Shown: positions 54,529 through 64,000 of the stretch, one piece after another
Layout: each line of letters begins with the position of its first letter
How positions within the stretch are numbered: the first letter of the stretch is position 1
From: Trebouxia sp. TZW2008
Lineage: Eukaryota > Chlorophyta > Trebouxiophyceae > Trebouxiales > Trebouxiaceae
DNA: 64,000 nucleotides
Assembly: GCA_002118135.1 (NCBI GenBank)
Contig: BDIU01000452.1
Location: 1-64,000 of the forward strand
Reading direction: 5' to 3'
The notes under the pieces: model-generated
The model's database searches: none
What the model saw: only the letters and a program-made list of their open reading frames with translations
Told to the model about the DNA's origin: nothing
Program-made: the position numbers and the translations under genes

Positions 54529-56639
54529 CTGCAGCACAGCATGAGTGCAGGGCCAAAGCTGTGCAAGAATGCATGCTGTCTGGCCTGTGGTCACAGAAGA
54601 GATTGCAAGGAAGACCAAAAAACGTCAGAAGCTTTCAAAGCGTGCGGCAGCAAGCTTGCCATGGTACAATTTGGTCCCCAAAGCTAGACAGGAGCTTGGA
54701 CAGCATTGCCATCTGTCCCAAATTTGCTGCTGGTGTGAAACAGACTTCTTGTAGAGCCGCGCAAAGTCTACTTCCTGGGCAGCGCGCTGAAGGTTTGCCC
54801 GCATGGATTATTGCAAACACCATAGCTTAGTGGCTGTGTTGGCTTGACAAATGATCGTCACGATCTTGCTTGTCCACTTACTTGATCAGCCTCAGCGTTG
54901 ATCGCGACCTGCTTGGCTCATTGCGCTTTCAATGTGTACTAGCACAGCTGCCATTGCTTCCGATGTTTTGCACTGTCGCGCAAGCGTGCTGTGACGGACC
55001 CGCACAGAATCCTTTCAAATTGGAGCAGAAGCCAATATTGGCTGAGACATTTTCAAATGACAAACCAGCATGGTCAACAGTCTCAAGCTGTCTCTCTCTT
55101 TCCCTTCTGTATATGACAGATGCAACAATGGTGAAACCTGAGAGTCAAGAAGTTGTACCTTGCACGTATTCCAAATTAAGGCCAAACTGTGGGGAGCCTA
55201 TACGCTACCTGGGGTCCGCAGCAACTTCAGATGTCAGGTATGTCGCAGAGCTTAGCATGGGCAGTTGCACTGCATAGGCAGTTGAAAAAGCATGAAATCA
55301 CTGCCACAGCAGCATTACTTTGAAGGTGAGACCTGATTCTTGACAGGCTGGTAGAGGTGCAAGGCAAAAGCGTATGCAAACACTGTATTGTACTTCAATG
55401 AGGGCACCTGAATGTATGAGGGTTTGAATGTGCCAACTGAATGCTATACAGAGCAATTCCCACGTGTCACTATGCTTGAGGCATTTTGCCACAAACATGT
55501 TCAAACAGACATCTGTTGCCTGCCTTTTCACCACAAGCTCAAGACAGTGCTGTGCAACTTTTTGGGCCCGCTTTGTCTGTTTCTGTGCAGCAATGACGGC
55601 AGCAGGTGCGAGTAGGGCTACCAAAGAAAAAGCGTTCTGTATTGCACTCTTCTATTTATGCCGCACCGCAGACATATGCTTTGCTGCTCTCTATCAGTAC
55701 TGTTGTGCAATGCAATGTGCTAACAACAGCAAGTGCAATAACTTATAGTAGCCTGAGGCACTGTGCCAATACTGTGCTATTTGCCATACAGTCAAGACGC
55801 AGCCACAACAATTCTGACCTGCCAGTGGCATGCAGTCATGATGATCAGAACCAGCACCTATACATGTACAGATATTATTCTGTGTGGCATTGGCACTGGC
55901 TGAGGATCATGTTGCATCACAGTCATTCAAGTCACCACAGATTCTTAAGGGAATTCCCAAGCTCTGAGCGCTAGACAGCATGAGCAGCTGGAGCCTGGAG
56001 GTGATAAGGGCATGGTTATGTACACATTATCATCTGTTGTGATGTCATGGCCCTCCAATTTCTGAATCAGCAGCCACCCACTGGCAGGTCTTGTCTGATA
56101 TGTCAAGTGACCTTGCAGATTCTGAAGGTCTGAGGGCAGCCAGCGGTGACATCAGCCGATGTCACTGCTAAAACTTGGCTGGACATCACGCATGTGAGCG
56201 AGTGCATGCACCTGCAGGCTTGGCTGTTGCAATTGTCTGACATGTCCACCACAGTACTAGGTCACAGGTCGTGCCTTTGGGCACACTCAGTTGCAAGCTT
56301 CTTGTTAAGGCTTGTCTTGCAAATACAGCTTGCAAGCATGCTCTATCATGAAGTCACTCATAATTGCGGCGTGAAAGCTGCCATTGCAAAGCTGCTTGTG
56401 CTCAAGAGGGCACTGTGACTGCAGCGCTACTGGTGTAGTCAATCTGTAGTCATGATCAGTGATATGTTACTAAGTGCCATATCGGCAACATCATGGATGC
56501 AACCAACGAGCATGTACGCCGTTCATGCTGCTGACTACGTGCAAGTGGCGCTTGCTCCACAACATCTTTGGTCGAATGGCCATGTTAGCTGCAGCTGATG
56601 TGCCCGATGTAATGCAAAGGGTTTAAACACGACGTCAGC
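54529..56639. other. 2.1-kb stretch without a recognised gene
   Basis: Possible remains of the LRR gene's 5' end lie at 54530-54825 (minus). Several frames of 90-135 codons occur (for example 54870-55277 plus, 55298-55624 minus), but none shows a domain or plausible exon partner. Confidence 0.4.
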
Positions 56640-58502
56640 ATGCTGGACGTAGCCGTGATCGGAGCTGGGCCGGCTGGCTTATGCGCTGCTGCAGCCTTGT
56701 CGCGATGCAGAGCAAAGCCTTTGCGAGTCGAAGTAAGCATAGTTGAAAATCATCACGTGCCTCTCGGAGCTTGCGAGACCGTTCGACCTGTTAATCTGAC
56801 CGGCATGCCTCTGAACAGTACCGGGGCTCCTTTTGCTAGCATGTTTGACAAACGTTGCTGGTGCAATAAGATTTCTCACAAAAATGGCTTCTTGCTGCTC
56901 AGGTGTTTGACCATGTCTCCAAGTTTGAGACATGCGGCGCTGGCATATCCATGTGGACCAATGGTTTTGCAGCACTAGAGGCCATTGACCGCAAGATGTG
57001 TCACAAAATCGTCAAGCTGACTGCCTATACACCGAACTCACTCATGCATACCTTAGACGGTGAGAGACAAGCTTGCTTCAGACATGCTACTCATAATCAG
57101 GGCATCGTTGCAGCAATTCTTTGCACAATATCAATGACATTACAGCAAAATCTAGCATTCCTCATCAGTCAGTGTGCAAATTGTCGAACTTGCCAGCAAG
57201 ATACATTTGCATGCTCTGGCAAAGCTGCGACTTCTTGTAAACAAGACGCTTGTCAAGAGGATGCAGCAGAGAATATCTGGAAACTCTGAAACAACTCACA
57301 GCTGCTTGACGGCTGCAAAGCAAAGGGCACAATCAAAGAGCACAGATAAAACTATGCTGATTCCTTTCATTTTACAGAAGATGCTTGATTAGATGTTACA
57401 TGTTTAGGGTTGAGGGTCGTCATGGCCTACAGGAACAGGGTCAGGCATACCTATTACCTACCTCGCTTTTGCGCAGGCACAATTGTCAATTCAATGAATC
57501 AAGATGCGGTCACACAAATAAACATAAATTAGCTATGCACAAGTTCGCATGCTGCAGGCAAAGAGCTAGGTAGACATTCGTTCAAGGACCAGCCCAAAAC
57601 AAAGTACGGACTCGGCAGCATGGCTCTTCTGGGCTGGTCAGAATTGCGCAATGGAGTAGCAGAGCATGTCCCTGCTGACTCCATCCATCTCGGCAAACGC
57701 TCTCCCACCTGCAGCAATTTGACGATCATGTGCAGCTCAGTTTTGCTGATGGTGCATCTGTTGATGCCAAGGTTCCAGTTGGCGCTGACGGCACCTTCAG
57801 CAAGATCCGCCAACACACTCTGGCAGATGGGCTGCCAACATTTGCGGTAAGCCATGGCACAATGTTTGCAGCAGTGATCACCCTTCTCTGCATCTCAAGA
57901 TGATCGCACATTGCGTCTTGCATACTACATACTGGCGGCAAAGCATTTCAAGCTTTGCACAACACCTTCATGATGCGTATGCTCAAAACCTCATGTACGG
58001 CGTGTTGCATGTCATTCATTGTGTATGGTGACTCACTGCACGCCACAGTCCTTTGCACCAACCTTTTCAGATCTAAGCGGCCCATGTCAAACCGCAATGA
58101 TGAAATGAGAAGGCAAACTCTAGTCTCGGTGTTGCACATGCCAAGGTATCAAACAGTGAATCACCATACTCTACATTTCAGTGATTGATAATGTAAAATC
58201 CTTGCGTGTTGGGTATTGCGTATTGACTCCAGGGTATTACGTATTTCACACTTTGTACTGTATCCTGGCGATGCATACTCTGAAATACTGCGTATCACGT
58301 GTTATGTATTGCATATTGAGTATTACTCATGGTGATTCACTTGTATTATAAGTCCTCCTCAGGTGTCAAAGCATGAACCTTATTGGCCTCCGCATTGAAG
58401 CATGAGTGCAAGCATTGCCTGCGACAGGGACCTGCCATGTTCCTGAATGAACCTGCAAACCAGACGCCCACGTCCAAAAGCAGAAACACAAACATGCTGC
58501 AG

Positions 58503-58637
58503 GACACTGTTGTGTGGAGGACACGCCTGTCGACAACAGCCCTGCCAGAGGGGCAGATCCATGTTTTCAAAGAGGCTGGCATGAACGCCGTCTGCTACCC
58601 CATATCTCATGACCGGCGCATCTGGGCAGTCAGTGCC
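58503..58637 (+). repeat. truncated duplicate of monooxygenase C exon 4
   Basis: GACACTGTTGTGTGGAGGAC through the peptide GQIHVFKEAGMNAVCYPIS repeats exon 4 (58698) 195 bp upstream, with the same GCTGCAG acceptor, and ends at a TAA after VSA. The complete copy is the last. Confidence 0.88.
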
Positions 58638-59408
58638 TAAGCCAAAATGCGCCTGCAAACAGTGATGCAACAGGAAATGAGCACAACCATGCTGCAGGAC
58701 ACAGTGGTGTGGAGGGCACGTCTCTCCACAAGAGCCATGCCAGAGGGGCAGATCCATGTCTTCAAAGAGGCTGGCATGAACGCCGTCTGCTACCCCATAT
58801 CAAATGACCAGCACATCTGGACTGTCAGTGCCTCAGCTGCACGCCTCAGGGATGTTGGTCTTGATGTGCGAGCTGGACCTAGCAAAACACATCATCACAC
58901 AGATGTGCCACAGCAAGAGGGTGGAAAGTCAGCTGCACAGCATGCAACTGGCACTGATTTGTCTGTTTCAGAGGTGCGTGCTTGCCTGGGGTCTTGGTGC
59001 AGAATCCTTGTTGTCTCCCTTTTGGATGCTCAGTCATCTGAGGGTCTGGCATTCCTGAGTGCTTTGCTTAGCACAAGATATTCCCTCAGTGCATTCTGTG
59101 GCATTGGCCTTGCGTAGTCATAAATCCACATGCCAAGTCTGCAAGAACTCGTTGAGATATCAATCAGCACCTGCATTTGTGTCATGGCCCATATGCAGGG
59201 CCGTTTGAGGTTGCAGTTGGGTGTGTATAGCAAGCTTGACTGACTACTGCTGGTCTAAGTACATTTGCAGACTTCAGCCTATACATTGACTGAACAAGCT
59301 GTACAAGTCAGCCCCTCAGAGGTTTACGTTTTGCTGGTTGCTGCTCTAAGGCAGCAGTCTTGGACTGCGTCTGCTCACACAATTTCCCATTCTGACAGCC
59401 CATGACAG

Positions 59409-59537
59409 TTTCGTTTCTTTTCTTTTCTTTTCTTTTCTTTTCTTTTCTTTTCTTTTCTTTTCTTTTCTTTTCTTTCCTTTTCTTTTCTTTTCTTTTCTTT
59501 TCTTTTCTTTTCTTTTCTTTTCTTTTCTTTTCTTTCC
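59409..59537. repeat. (TTTTC)n microsatellite forming a polypyrimidine tract
   Basis: About 25 units of TTTTC, with two CC variants, end ~30 bp before the exon 5 acceptor of copy C. Confidence 0.95.
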
Positions 59538-59731
59538 TTCTGCAGCCCAGCCTTACCATTGTGTACAGAGGTGCAGGAGGGCATGGGGTGACAATGCCCA
59601 GCTGTTACGGGATCTCATTGATGCCACAGACGAGTCAACCATCTTGGAGCACAACATGCATGTGCGCCACCCAGATAGCTTGGCTCAGGGCTTTTGGGGC
59701 AAAGGGCGGGTGACCCTGATAGGAGATGCTG

Positions 59732-59800
59732 TTGTCTGCTGAGAGATACGTCACCTGCAGCTCACGTAATGCGGCAGGTGACGTATCTCTCAGCAGACAA
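59732..59800. repeat. perfect 27-bp palindrome arms interrupting exon 5 of copy C
   Basis: Left arm 59732-59758 (TTGTCTGCTGAGAGATACG...) and right arm 59774-59800 are exact reverse complements separated by 15 nt. The left arm lies between GGAGATGCT and GCAGCTCACGTAATGCGG, which together would encode a normal GDA(A)AHVMR motif, so the left arm looks inserted. Confidence 0.9.
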
Positions 59801-60464
59801 TAGGAACAATATGTGACACTCTGAAAAGAATGTTGCATCCACAAGGAAAAGCTTTACGTATGTATACATGTAGCGAAAAGCAAACAGCCATTATACAAAA
59901 TCAATTCAAAGAAGCACGTAAGAACTGTAAGATGTTTGCACGCGGTTTGCATGTTCCGGCATTTGCAGACACATCGTTCCCTCTTTTTGCTCCTGTTTAC
60001 ATGAACAAAAGCTGGATAATGCCTGTTATAGTTGACTGTGATCAGCACAGCAAGATGTTGGGTTCTAGAAAGTCAATAATGAAAGATGAAAATCCTCAGT
60101 TGAAGCATCAGCCTGCATGATAGCTCAGCTGGGCATGGCAATTGGTGTGTCTGCCTTGGCCACAAGTATGCAAAGCATACAACCAATTAGCTTTACCAAG
60201 TGCCTGAATGGTGAGAACACTGCAACAATACATGTCAGACCTGATGCATTTAAACAAGCTCAACCAGTTGCAAAATCCTTGCACCAACTTCTTCTTTCCA
60301 AGAGAATGCTCATCTGGCCTGTGAGTATATGCGTGGCATCTATGGCAAACAGCTTCAAAAGCTTGATTAAAAGCGCATGCATGCACAAATGCATCACTGA
60401 TGCGCTTTGCAGTGTCCTCTGACAGTGCAAAGCCTGCCTGCTATACACCAATACGACTTGCAAG

Positions 60465-60965
60465 ACAGTAGCTGTGTCCGTAACAGCTGTCTGACATGAC
60501 TTGAAAGACAGTTGCTGTATGCAACACTCGTCTGACATCACTTGAAAGACAATAGCTGTGCGTAACACTGTCTGACATGACTTGAAAGACAGTAGCTGTA
60601 TGCAACACTCGTCTGACATGACTCGACAGACAGTAGCTGTGCGTAACACTGTCTGACATGACTTGAAAGACAGTAGCCGTGTGCAACACTGTCTGACATG
60701 ACTTGACAGACAGTAGCTGTGCGTAACACTGTCTGACATGACTTGAAAGACAGTAGCCGTGTGCAACACTGTCTGACATGACTTGAAAGACAGTAGCCGT
60801 GTGCAACACTCGTCTGACATGACTTGACAGACAGTAGCTGTGCGCAACACTGTCTGACATGACTTGAAAGACAGTAGCCGTGTGCAACACTCGTCTGACA
60901 TGACTTGACAGACAGTAGCTGTGCGTAACTCTGTCTGACATGACTTGCAAGGCAGTAGCTGTGTG
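60465..60965. repeat. ~41-bp minisatellite, about 12 units, ending at an acceptor
   Basis: Units read TCTGACATGACTTGAAAGAC then AGTAGCTGTGCGTAACACTG with small variants. The last unit runs into GTGTGCAATTGCAG, the acceptor of exon 6 of copy C. Long minus-strand frames here are translations of the repeat, not genes. Confidence 0.92.
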
Positions 60966-61164
60966 CAATTGCAGGGCAAGAAGTAAGTCAGGCGTTTGAG
61001 GATGCAGTCCACCTGGCTCATGCCATCCGAGCAGGTGGACCAACAGCGGCAAGTCTGAGGGCGTATGAGGCCAGGCGTATCCGTGCGCGAAATCATGGCT
61101 GCAGCAATGGTCAGTTTGCCGTTGCACACACAGTGCAAGCAGAACATTTGCCTATCGTAGCCTT

Positions 61165-61292
61165 TTCATTCATTCATACCCCCTGCGTTCGAAATACATG
61201 CCAGACAGGCCCAGCTAGGTACGTACTAGAGCTGTCAAATGTGTGCATTCAGACCAGTCCTGTGCTAAAGTGAACCATTTATATTGAACATG
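61165..61292 (+). repeat. SINE-like dispersed repeat, copy 7
   Basis: CATTCATTCAT start, CCAGACAGGCCCAGCTAGGT, ACGTACTAGAGC, CCAGTCCTGTGCTAAAGTG. Divergent copy. Confidence 0.55.
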
Positions 61293-62426
61293 GAGGATGG
61301 AAGCACATCTGTACACAGTTGCAGCCTTTTGCATGTGCTTGTATTGAGTTGCATCTTCCTGCAGCATGCGTTGGCTTACTCAAGATGACAGCGATGACAG
61401 CTCAATGTGTCTGCAGGCCAGCTGACTGAAAGCGTATGCAACCAAACAAGGGGAGCTTGCAGACAATCTTGCAAGTTACAAATATGCTCAAGCCAGGTGG
61501 CAAGGCACTGACAATGGTGAATATGAAGCATGGATGCTTGGTGAGAGCTTTGAGCCACTTTTAGCCAGCCATTGATGAGCATTTCTTAGTGGTATCAGCC
61601 TTGAGGTCGCCGTGGGGAAATGTTCAGAGTTACAACTGCTAGTTGGCAAGACTGAGCAAGCTTGCCAGGCTGTCCGACGGTGGGGCTGCGGCATTGCACG
61701 CGAGCACTCTGCGGGCCTGGGATGCTGGTGCAGCATGTGAAACATGATCATCAGAATGAGACATCAGATGTGAACAATTTCATGCGTGGTACCATGATGA
61801 TGATGCAAAGGAGCCCAAACCATCGAAAACAGTTGTATCACCAGTGAAGGTTCAAGACAGGAACGAAACTGGCAAACAAGCACGATTCATGCACACTAGC
61901 TTAACAGGCCTGCATTATGGCCTGCAAATCTTGTGAGGCAGTTGCCTGAGACGAACTTCTTCTTCTCTTGATATGGCCTTGATGCGACCCCTTCAGCAAT
62001 CGACTCAACGATTTGCTGAAACCGCACCTTGACGCACTTTCACGCACGCACTCTCACCAGTCAGGTTTCTGCTAAGATCAGAAGAGTGCATCACGCCCGC
62101 AGCATCGCTTCACAACCTCGCCTTACAATGCATGCCGCCATGCACAGCACGCATAGCTTAACAGCAGGCAACGCCGTGAGCTCGACTAGACATTGCAATC
62201 CAGCGTCACAACCGCCCGCATTGCATCGCATGAGCACAGCACCGCGACAACGAAGATCCTTTCCTCGGCAGTCAAGCACGAAACAAGTGTTTGCTGCTCA
62301 AGCACAGTCAAGCATCTCTTCTTCCCAAATGAACGAGGCAAGCATCACGCGCAACAAAATCGTGTCGAGACGCCAACGCACGTCTCACGTGCTCATGCTG
62401 CCGATCAGGTCAGTGACACGGCGTTG

Positions 62427-64000
62427 ATGGCAATGCTTTCGCATGACCGGCAGCAAGCTCGGCAAGCTGAGGCAGAGCTGCAAGACATGATGCTGGCCTT
62501 AGCGAATGATCAGCAGAAACAGGGCGTGCAGTATGTCTCTGTGTTGCAAGTGAGTAACCCTCTGCACATCACATTCCTGTCCCTGCACCACAAGTATTCA
62601 TTGATGACAGTGAAGACCACTCTTCAATAATGACAGAGAGAACAATCAACAATCAATTACAGTGATGACAGCCAATCAGTGATGACACTATTCAGCGCTG
62701 GCAGTGATGACCACTGCTCTATGACGACGTTGATGACAACTATGCAACGATGACAGCTATGTCAGTCACGACTAATGTCCAATGATGAGAGTCACGAGCA
62801 CTATACAATGTTGACACTGATGTCAAGTAATCAATACTGACACTGATGACAACTGATGAATGATTGAGTAATCATGCTTTGCTGAGTGCAGGGCTTGCTG
62901 AATCACACAGTGATTGACGAGGCAGCGGAGCTAGACGGCATGTACAAGCAAGCCTTTGACAGGATACTCAATCAGGTAGGCTGCTGAGCGTTTGGTGCCC
63001 ACCAGTGCTGGACCTGACATGAAGTGCTGTATATAGCAGGCAAAGGTGTCCATATGATGCACTCTGCCATATTGACTGGATGCAGTCAGTCTGCAAGTTC
63101 TGTTGCTCGCAAGCATGTAGAACATCAACCAGCCTGCAGAAAGCCTTTGACTGTCCCCCCCTGCTCCCCAGGGTTTGCCCCCCCCCCACAAACACCCCTC
63201 CCCCCACGGCCTTTCCCAAGCCGCCCTCACCATACTGTAAGTCAGTGTCAGCATGCAGTCAATGCTGGAAAATATACTATTGCATTTACTCCTCAGAATC
63301 AATCTATACTACGATGGAAGCTTTTTAAACCTTCGATGGTAACAGGAAACGCCATACAGATTTATTAGTAGGCTTAAGGCCAAACACCAATGCTCTCATT
63401 GCAACTGCAGGTGGCAGGTTCAGAATGGAAGCTGTCTATTCAAGGACAGTCAGCAGAAGCTACTAGTCAAGAGCCAAAGTACTCCACCTGGGAGGAAGTC
63501 CTTGGCAAGAAGAAAAAGGCAGGCAGTAGCAATGGCAGTGCTAGCAATGCCAGCAGCAGCAATGCTAACAGCAGCGCCCAATCAGGGGCCTCTGCTTCAG
63601 CACAGCCCTCTGGTAAATCTACAATCGTTGTTGATGACACATACTACAGGTAAGACGGTAATGCTACACACTCATTCATGCACTACATGTTAACATTGTG
63701 CAGTAGCAATGTCTGCAGCAGGAACGCCAGCAGTAGCAATGCCAGCAGCAGGGATCCCAGCAGTAGAAATGCTCATAGCAGTGACCAATCAGGGACCTCT
63801 GCTTCAACACAGCACTTCGGTGAATTTACAAGTGTTGTTGACGACATATCAAAGGTGAGACGTAGATCTTGAGCAATACATGTCACGTTTGTGTTGTATC
63901 AATGCCAACAGCAGTGATCAGCTTAGAGGCCCTGCTTCAGCACAGCCTTCCAGTGTGTTGTTGACAACACGTATTGTAGGTGGAGCATAATTTTTTTGCA
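62427..64000 (+). CDS. unrecognised protein, 5' part only (runs off the window)
   Basis: Exons ~62427-62549, 62892-62975 and 63411-63649 join in frame, and the gene continues past the right edge. ATG 62427 is the first Met in the frame of exon 1; the open frame extends back to about 62193. An overlapping frame from ~62130 (MHAAMHSTHSLTAGNAVSS, Ser/Arg-rich) looks like a transit peptide but is out of phase, so the true start is unresolved. Visible parts: DRQQARQAEAELQDMMLAL (helical), TVIDEAAELDGMYKQAFDRI, YSTWEEVLGKKKKAG, then an Asn/Ser-rich low-complexity run. I do not recognise the family. Confidence 0.5.
63690..63990 (+). repeat. tandem copies of the preceding exon's 3' end
   Basis: AGCAATGCCAGCAGCAG, GACCTCTGCTTCA and GTTGTTGACGACAT repeat the exon end at 63540-63649; a second copy follows from ~63898 (GCCAACAGCAGTGATCAG, GTTGTTGACAACACGTATTG). 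The functional end at 63649 is the first copy. Confidence 0.82.

Larger units (their letters stand above)
56640..61575 (+). pseudogene. class A FAD-dependent monooxygenase, copy C (decayed)
   Basis: All seven exons of copies A/B can be traced: 56640-56732, 56903-57059, 57558-57846, 58698-58973, 59569-~59778, 60975-61109 and ~61410-61575. The FAD motif VIGAGPAGL and DG motif region (GADGTFSKIRQ) remain. Breaks: exon 3 lacks one nucleotide near 57712 relative to A and B; exon 5 is interrupted inside the GD motif at 59731 by ~26 nt forming a palindrome with an in-frame TGA; exon 6 is 5 nt short before its end; exon 7 has a TGA soon after its acceptor, although its later part still reads LADNLASYKYAQARWQG. 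Exon 4 is intact and duplicated upstream. Several independent lesions make loss of function likely. It diverged earlier than A and B from each other. Confidence 0.8.

Noticed and set aside
54870..55624. Frames of 108-135 codons between the LRR gene and monooxygenase C
   Set aside because: Composition unlike the window's real genes, no motifs, no convincing splice partners.
59308..59584. Lys/Glu/Arg-repeat frame on the minus strand
   Set aside because: Translation of the TTTTC microsatellite only.
60465..60965. Regularly repeated 41-bp units resembling a CRISPR array
   Set aside because: Units are directly adjacent with no unique spacers, in an intron of an algal nuclear gene.
60260..61147. 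Long minus-strand frames (295 and 228 codons) rich in a SCQTVLRTATV-type repeat
   Set aside because: They are translations of the 41-bp minisatellite and cover exon 6 of monooxygenase C on the other strand; no family or start context supports them.
62029..62427. Transit-peptide-like frame MHAAMHSTHSLTAG as start of the right-edge gene
   Set aside because: It is out of phase with the exon that follows, and I could not find an intron that corrects it; noted in the gene entry only.

Overview
This is nuclear DNA of a green alga, most likely a trebouxiophyte-type chlorophyte. Genes are broken into many short coding exons with canonical GT/AG borders. Best matches are plant-type proteins: plastid lycopene beta-cyclase, fused dehydroquinate dehydratase/shikimate dehydrogenase, a PHT4-type transporter, and a CID7-like PAM2/CUE/Smr protein. 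All three stop codons terminate genes, so the code is standard. No tRNA, rRNA, CRISPR or prokaryotic operon was seen. All models below were spliced by hand, and reading phase was checked across every junction; none has transcript support.

Layout: ALKBH1 (+, 0.2-1.8 kb); LCYB (-, 2.2-6.8 kb); a CID7-like gene (+, 7.7-16.1 kb, divergent from LCYB); UFD1 (-, 17.3-20.5 kb); an unrecognised 305-residue protein (-, 21.1-22.9 kb); DHQ dehydratase/shikimate dehydrogenase (-, 23.9-31.5 kb); a PHT4/SLC17-type transporter (+, 32.3-39.1 kb); a small possible COA1-like gene (-, 40.1-42.0 kb); three tandem class A flavin monooxygenase copies (+, 42.4-61.6 kb), two intact and one pseudogene, with a broken LRR gene (-, 53.2-54.5 kb) between copies two and three; and the 5' part of an unrecognised gene (+, from about 62.4 kb to the right edge).

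The most striking feature is how the introns are built. In nearly every multi-exon gene, segments spanning an exon-intron border have been tandemly duplicated, and the extra copies lie inside the intron in the gene's own orientation. They carry decayed exon code plus a copy of the splice site. Where a 5' splice site was copied, the functional exon is the first copy; where a 3' splice site was copied, it is the last. At least fifteen independent cases occur here, in different genes and with different sequences, periods of about 57 to 230 bp and various stages of decay. The long introns are therefore partly made of decoy splice sites.

Other points: a short dispersed repeat with tRNA-like A and B boxes (about seven copies), a second dispersed family (about four copies), a long foldback in a CID7 intron, a 130-residue low-complexity insertion inside the shikimate dehydrogenase domain, and a perfect 27-bp palindrome interrupting the conserved GD motif of the third monooxygenase. 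The genes do not form one pathway. LCYB (carotenoids) and DHQ-SDH (aromatic precursors) are plastid-type metabolism, UFD1 and ALKBH1 are housekeeping, and the substrate of the monooxygenases is unknown.
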